Below, in pieces: positions 62,641-64,000 of a stretch of DNA of 64,000 nucleotides. Every line of letters begins with the position of its first letter. The stretch's first letter is position 1. Position numbers and translations under genes: made by a program. The DNA lies in the NCBI GenBank assembly GCA_025618425.1, contig CM046846.1:28359385-28423384 (forward strand), written 5' to 3'. The stretch comes from Heliocidaris tuberculata (taxonomy: Eukaryota; Echinodermata; Echinoidea; Camarodonta; Echinometridae). The notes beneath the pieces were generated by a model. The model had not been told where the DNA came from and made no database searches. It saw only the letters and a program-made list of their open reading frames with translations.

Positions 62641-63060
62641 TCCCTCGCCTCTCTCCCTTGCCTCTCTCCCTTGCCTCTCTCCCTCTGTCTCCCCAATTAT
62701 ATTTTGCTACCATAACTATCAAACTTTCTTGCCCTTCCTCCCCTCTCAATACTTCATAAAGAAACTCTATCATGATATCCACATGTCCATCTGTGATCCC
62801 TGCTTCCTCTCTCAGATTCCAGCCTGCTATTTTGGTGCATTCCCAGAGCGAGGGATCTCGTTGTCATGGGATACCAGCTTCGATAGATTGACCAAGAGCC
62901 TTTCACCCCCCCCCCCCCCCACCCTCCCCAACCTATCCCTTCCCACACCATCCCACCCTATCCCAACCCCCCAACCCCCCATTCTTCACACTTGGTTCAA
63001 ATATAACCTTTCTCTTCCTATCTGGTCATAATGTGCCCGAGGCTCCTTAAAAAGACAACT

Positions 63061-63223
63061 CTAGTTTGAAAATCAATAGTGATATTTTCAATATCATCAC
63101 TGCGAAAGAAGTAAGACAGTATTGAAGAACAAGCCTAAGGCTTGGGCAAAGATATCTGTGATCTAGATTGAAATTCAATAGAGATACTTTAATATCATCA
63201 CAGAAGAAAGTAACACAGCATAT
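63061..63223 (+). repeat. Diverged direct duplication of about 60 bp
   Basis: 63061-63123 and 63163-63223 align along their length: CTAGTTTGAAAATCAATAGT against CTAGATTGAAATTCAATAGA, then AATATCATCAC, then AAG...GTAA.ACAG. They are separated by about 40 bp of unrelated sequence. Confidence 0.85.
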
Positions 63224-63601
63224 TCTCTACAGGCTTGCATATCAGCCCACAGGGGCAGTTGGAAATGACTGGAAAGTGGAAGGGAAGCCTTCTTCCCATG
63301 ACCAACAGACTGCTTCAAAATAGCACTCCAGAAGTGTTTCAAGTTTGGATGTCTGTCTCTTGGGGGCTTACGAAAACTAGACATGAGATCCTAAGACCTG
63401 AAGCTCTGTCCCCACTGCAAATTTATTGCGTCATACCGCTGTGTACAGCCCTTTTGCACTGTGGACCATGGCAGATTACCAGTTTTGCACATTGGTCACG
63501 GAGGTTTTTCCCAGACAGAACAATTTCTTTCCATGCAAAACTTCTTATGATCAAGTATATCTTTGGGAACTAACCTTTAATCAGGCTAAAAAAAAAAGGA
63601 T

Positions 63602-63632
63602 GACTCTTTTAAACAGACTCTTTTAAACAGAC
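63602..63632 (+). repeat. 14 bp tandem duplication
   Basis: GACTCTTTTAAACA occurs twice, followed by a partial third unit. Confidence 0.9.
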
Positions 63633-64000
63633 ATTTTGGAAGAGACTTATGGGGATGTCAGAAGCTGATTTGTGCCTCTCAGACGATTTAAGCGGGCTTT
63701 TGCAATCCTTAGAAACAGTCTGACTCACAAACAGGACACAAGTCCTGTGGATTTTGCTGGAGACAAGTTAACCTTTTCCTCACTTAAGTTCATAGGAACA
63801 CTTGCCTGTCATGTGAAAATGCACAGCAGAATAACACTTTCAGGAAGGTACCTTCCAAAAACTTCCAGAGGATCAATAGACCTGAAAGAAGTTCAGAAAA
63901 TTGCTACTGCTAATTATATCCAATTGACAATTTCTTCCCAATAAATAACTGCATCTATTCATGTGTCTTTTCATTTATCGGTTATTTTCTTTATAATGGC

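Larger units (their letters stand above)
51623..64000 (-). other. Non-coding sequence upstream of exon A, part 4
   Basis: No exon, promoter or start codon for the FREM2-like gene was identified, and no second gene. The stretch contains GA and CT microsatellites (53318-53363, 58746-58842, 61172-61201, 62466-62640), C homopolymers, a diverged 60 bp direct duplication (63061-63223) and a 14 bp tandem repeat (63602-63632). A 91-codon minus-strand ORF at 61718-61993 is the most protein-like in look but matches nothing I know. Confidence 0.5.

Noticed and set aside
62415..63031. Overlapping 114- and 200-codon Ser/Leu/Pro-rich ORFs
   Set aside because: They translate the CT/CA/C compound microsatellite; no other support.

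Overview
This is eukaryotic, intron-rich, AT-rich genomic DNA. It has no bacterial operons, Shine-Dalgarno sites or long ORFs. It carries interstitial TTAGGG telomere-type repeats, many CAT, CT, GA and GT microsatellites, and many long G or C homopolymers. The only recognisable protein is a FREM2/ECM3-type extracellular matrix protein. ECM3 was described from sea urchin, so a marine deuterostome, probably an echinoderm, is the best guess. Species cannot be fixed from the sequence.

One gene is supported, on the minus strand. Four consecutive internal exons lie at 18069-17923, 17441-17211, 10757-10629 and 8899-8648. All have canonical AG/GT splice borders, all are phase 1 at both ends, and they join into an uninterrupted 253-codon stretch. 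Exons A+B encode one Calx-beta domain and exons C+D a second. Neither end of the gene is in the window: no start codon, signal peptide, CSPG/NG2 repeats, transmembrane segment, stop or poly(A) signal could be assigned. Transcription runs from high to low coordinates.

Layout: 1-8647 is the intron after exon D and holds a 343 bp TTAA-flanked MITE and one copy of a piggyBac-like MITE. 8648-18069 is the coding part; its 6.45 kb B-C intron is loaded with CAT microsatellites and an interstitial telomere tract. 18070-64000 (about 46 kb) has no exon I can defend. It is presumably the giant upstream intron, or intron plus 5' flank. It holds two more copies of the piggyBac-like MITE, short fold-back repeats, tandem repeats, a probable retroposon tail, 17 G/C homopolymers of 11-19 bp, and two similar islands that look like juxtaposed 3'/5' splice sites on the gene's sense strand.

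I found no clearly new biological system. The items most worth a second look are the two candidate recursive-splice sites in the giant intron, the piggyBac-like MITE family with one copy whose end has been replaced by flanking sequence, the short fold-back family, the excess of the palindrome TAGGCCTA, and the confinement of long G/C homopolymers to the right two-thirds of the window.
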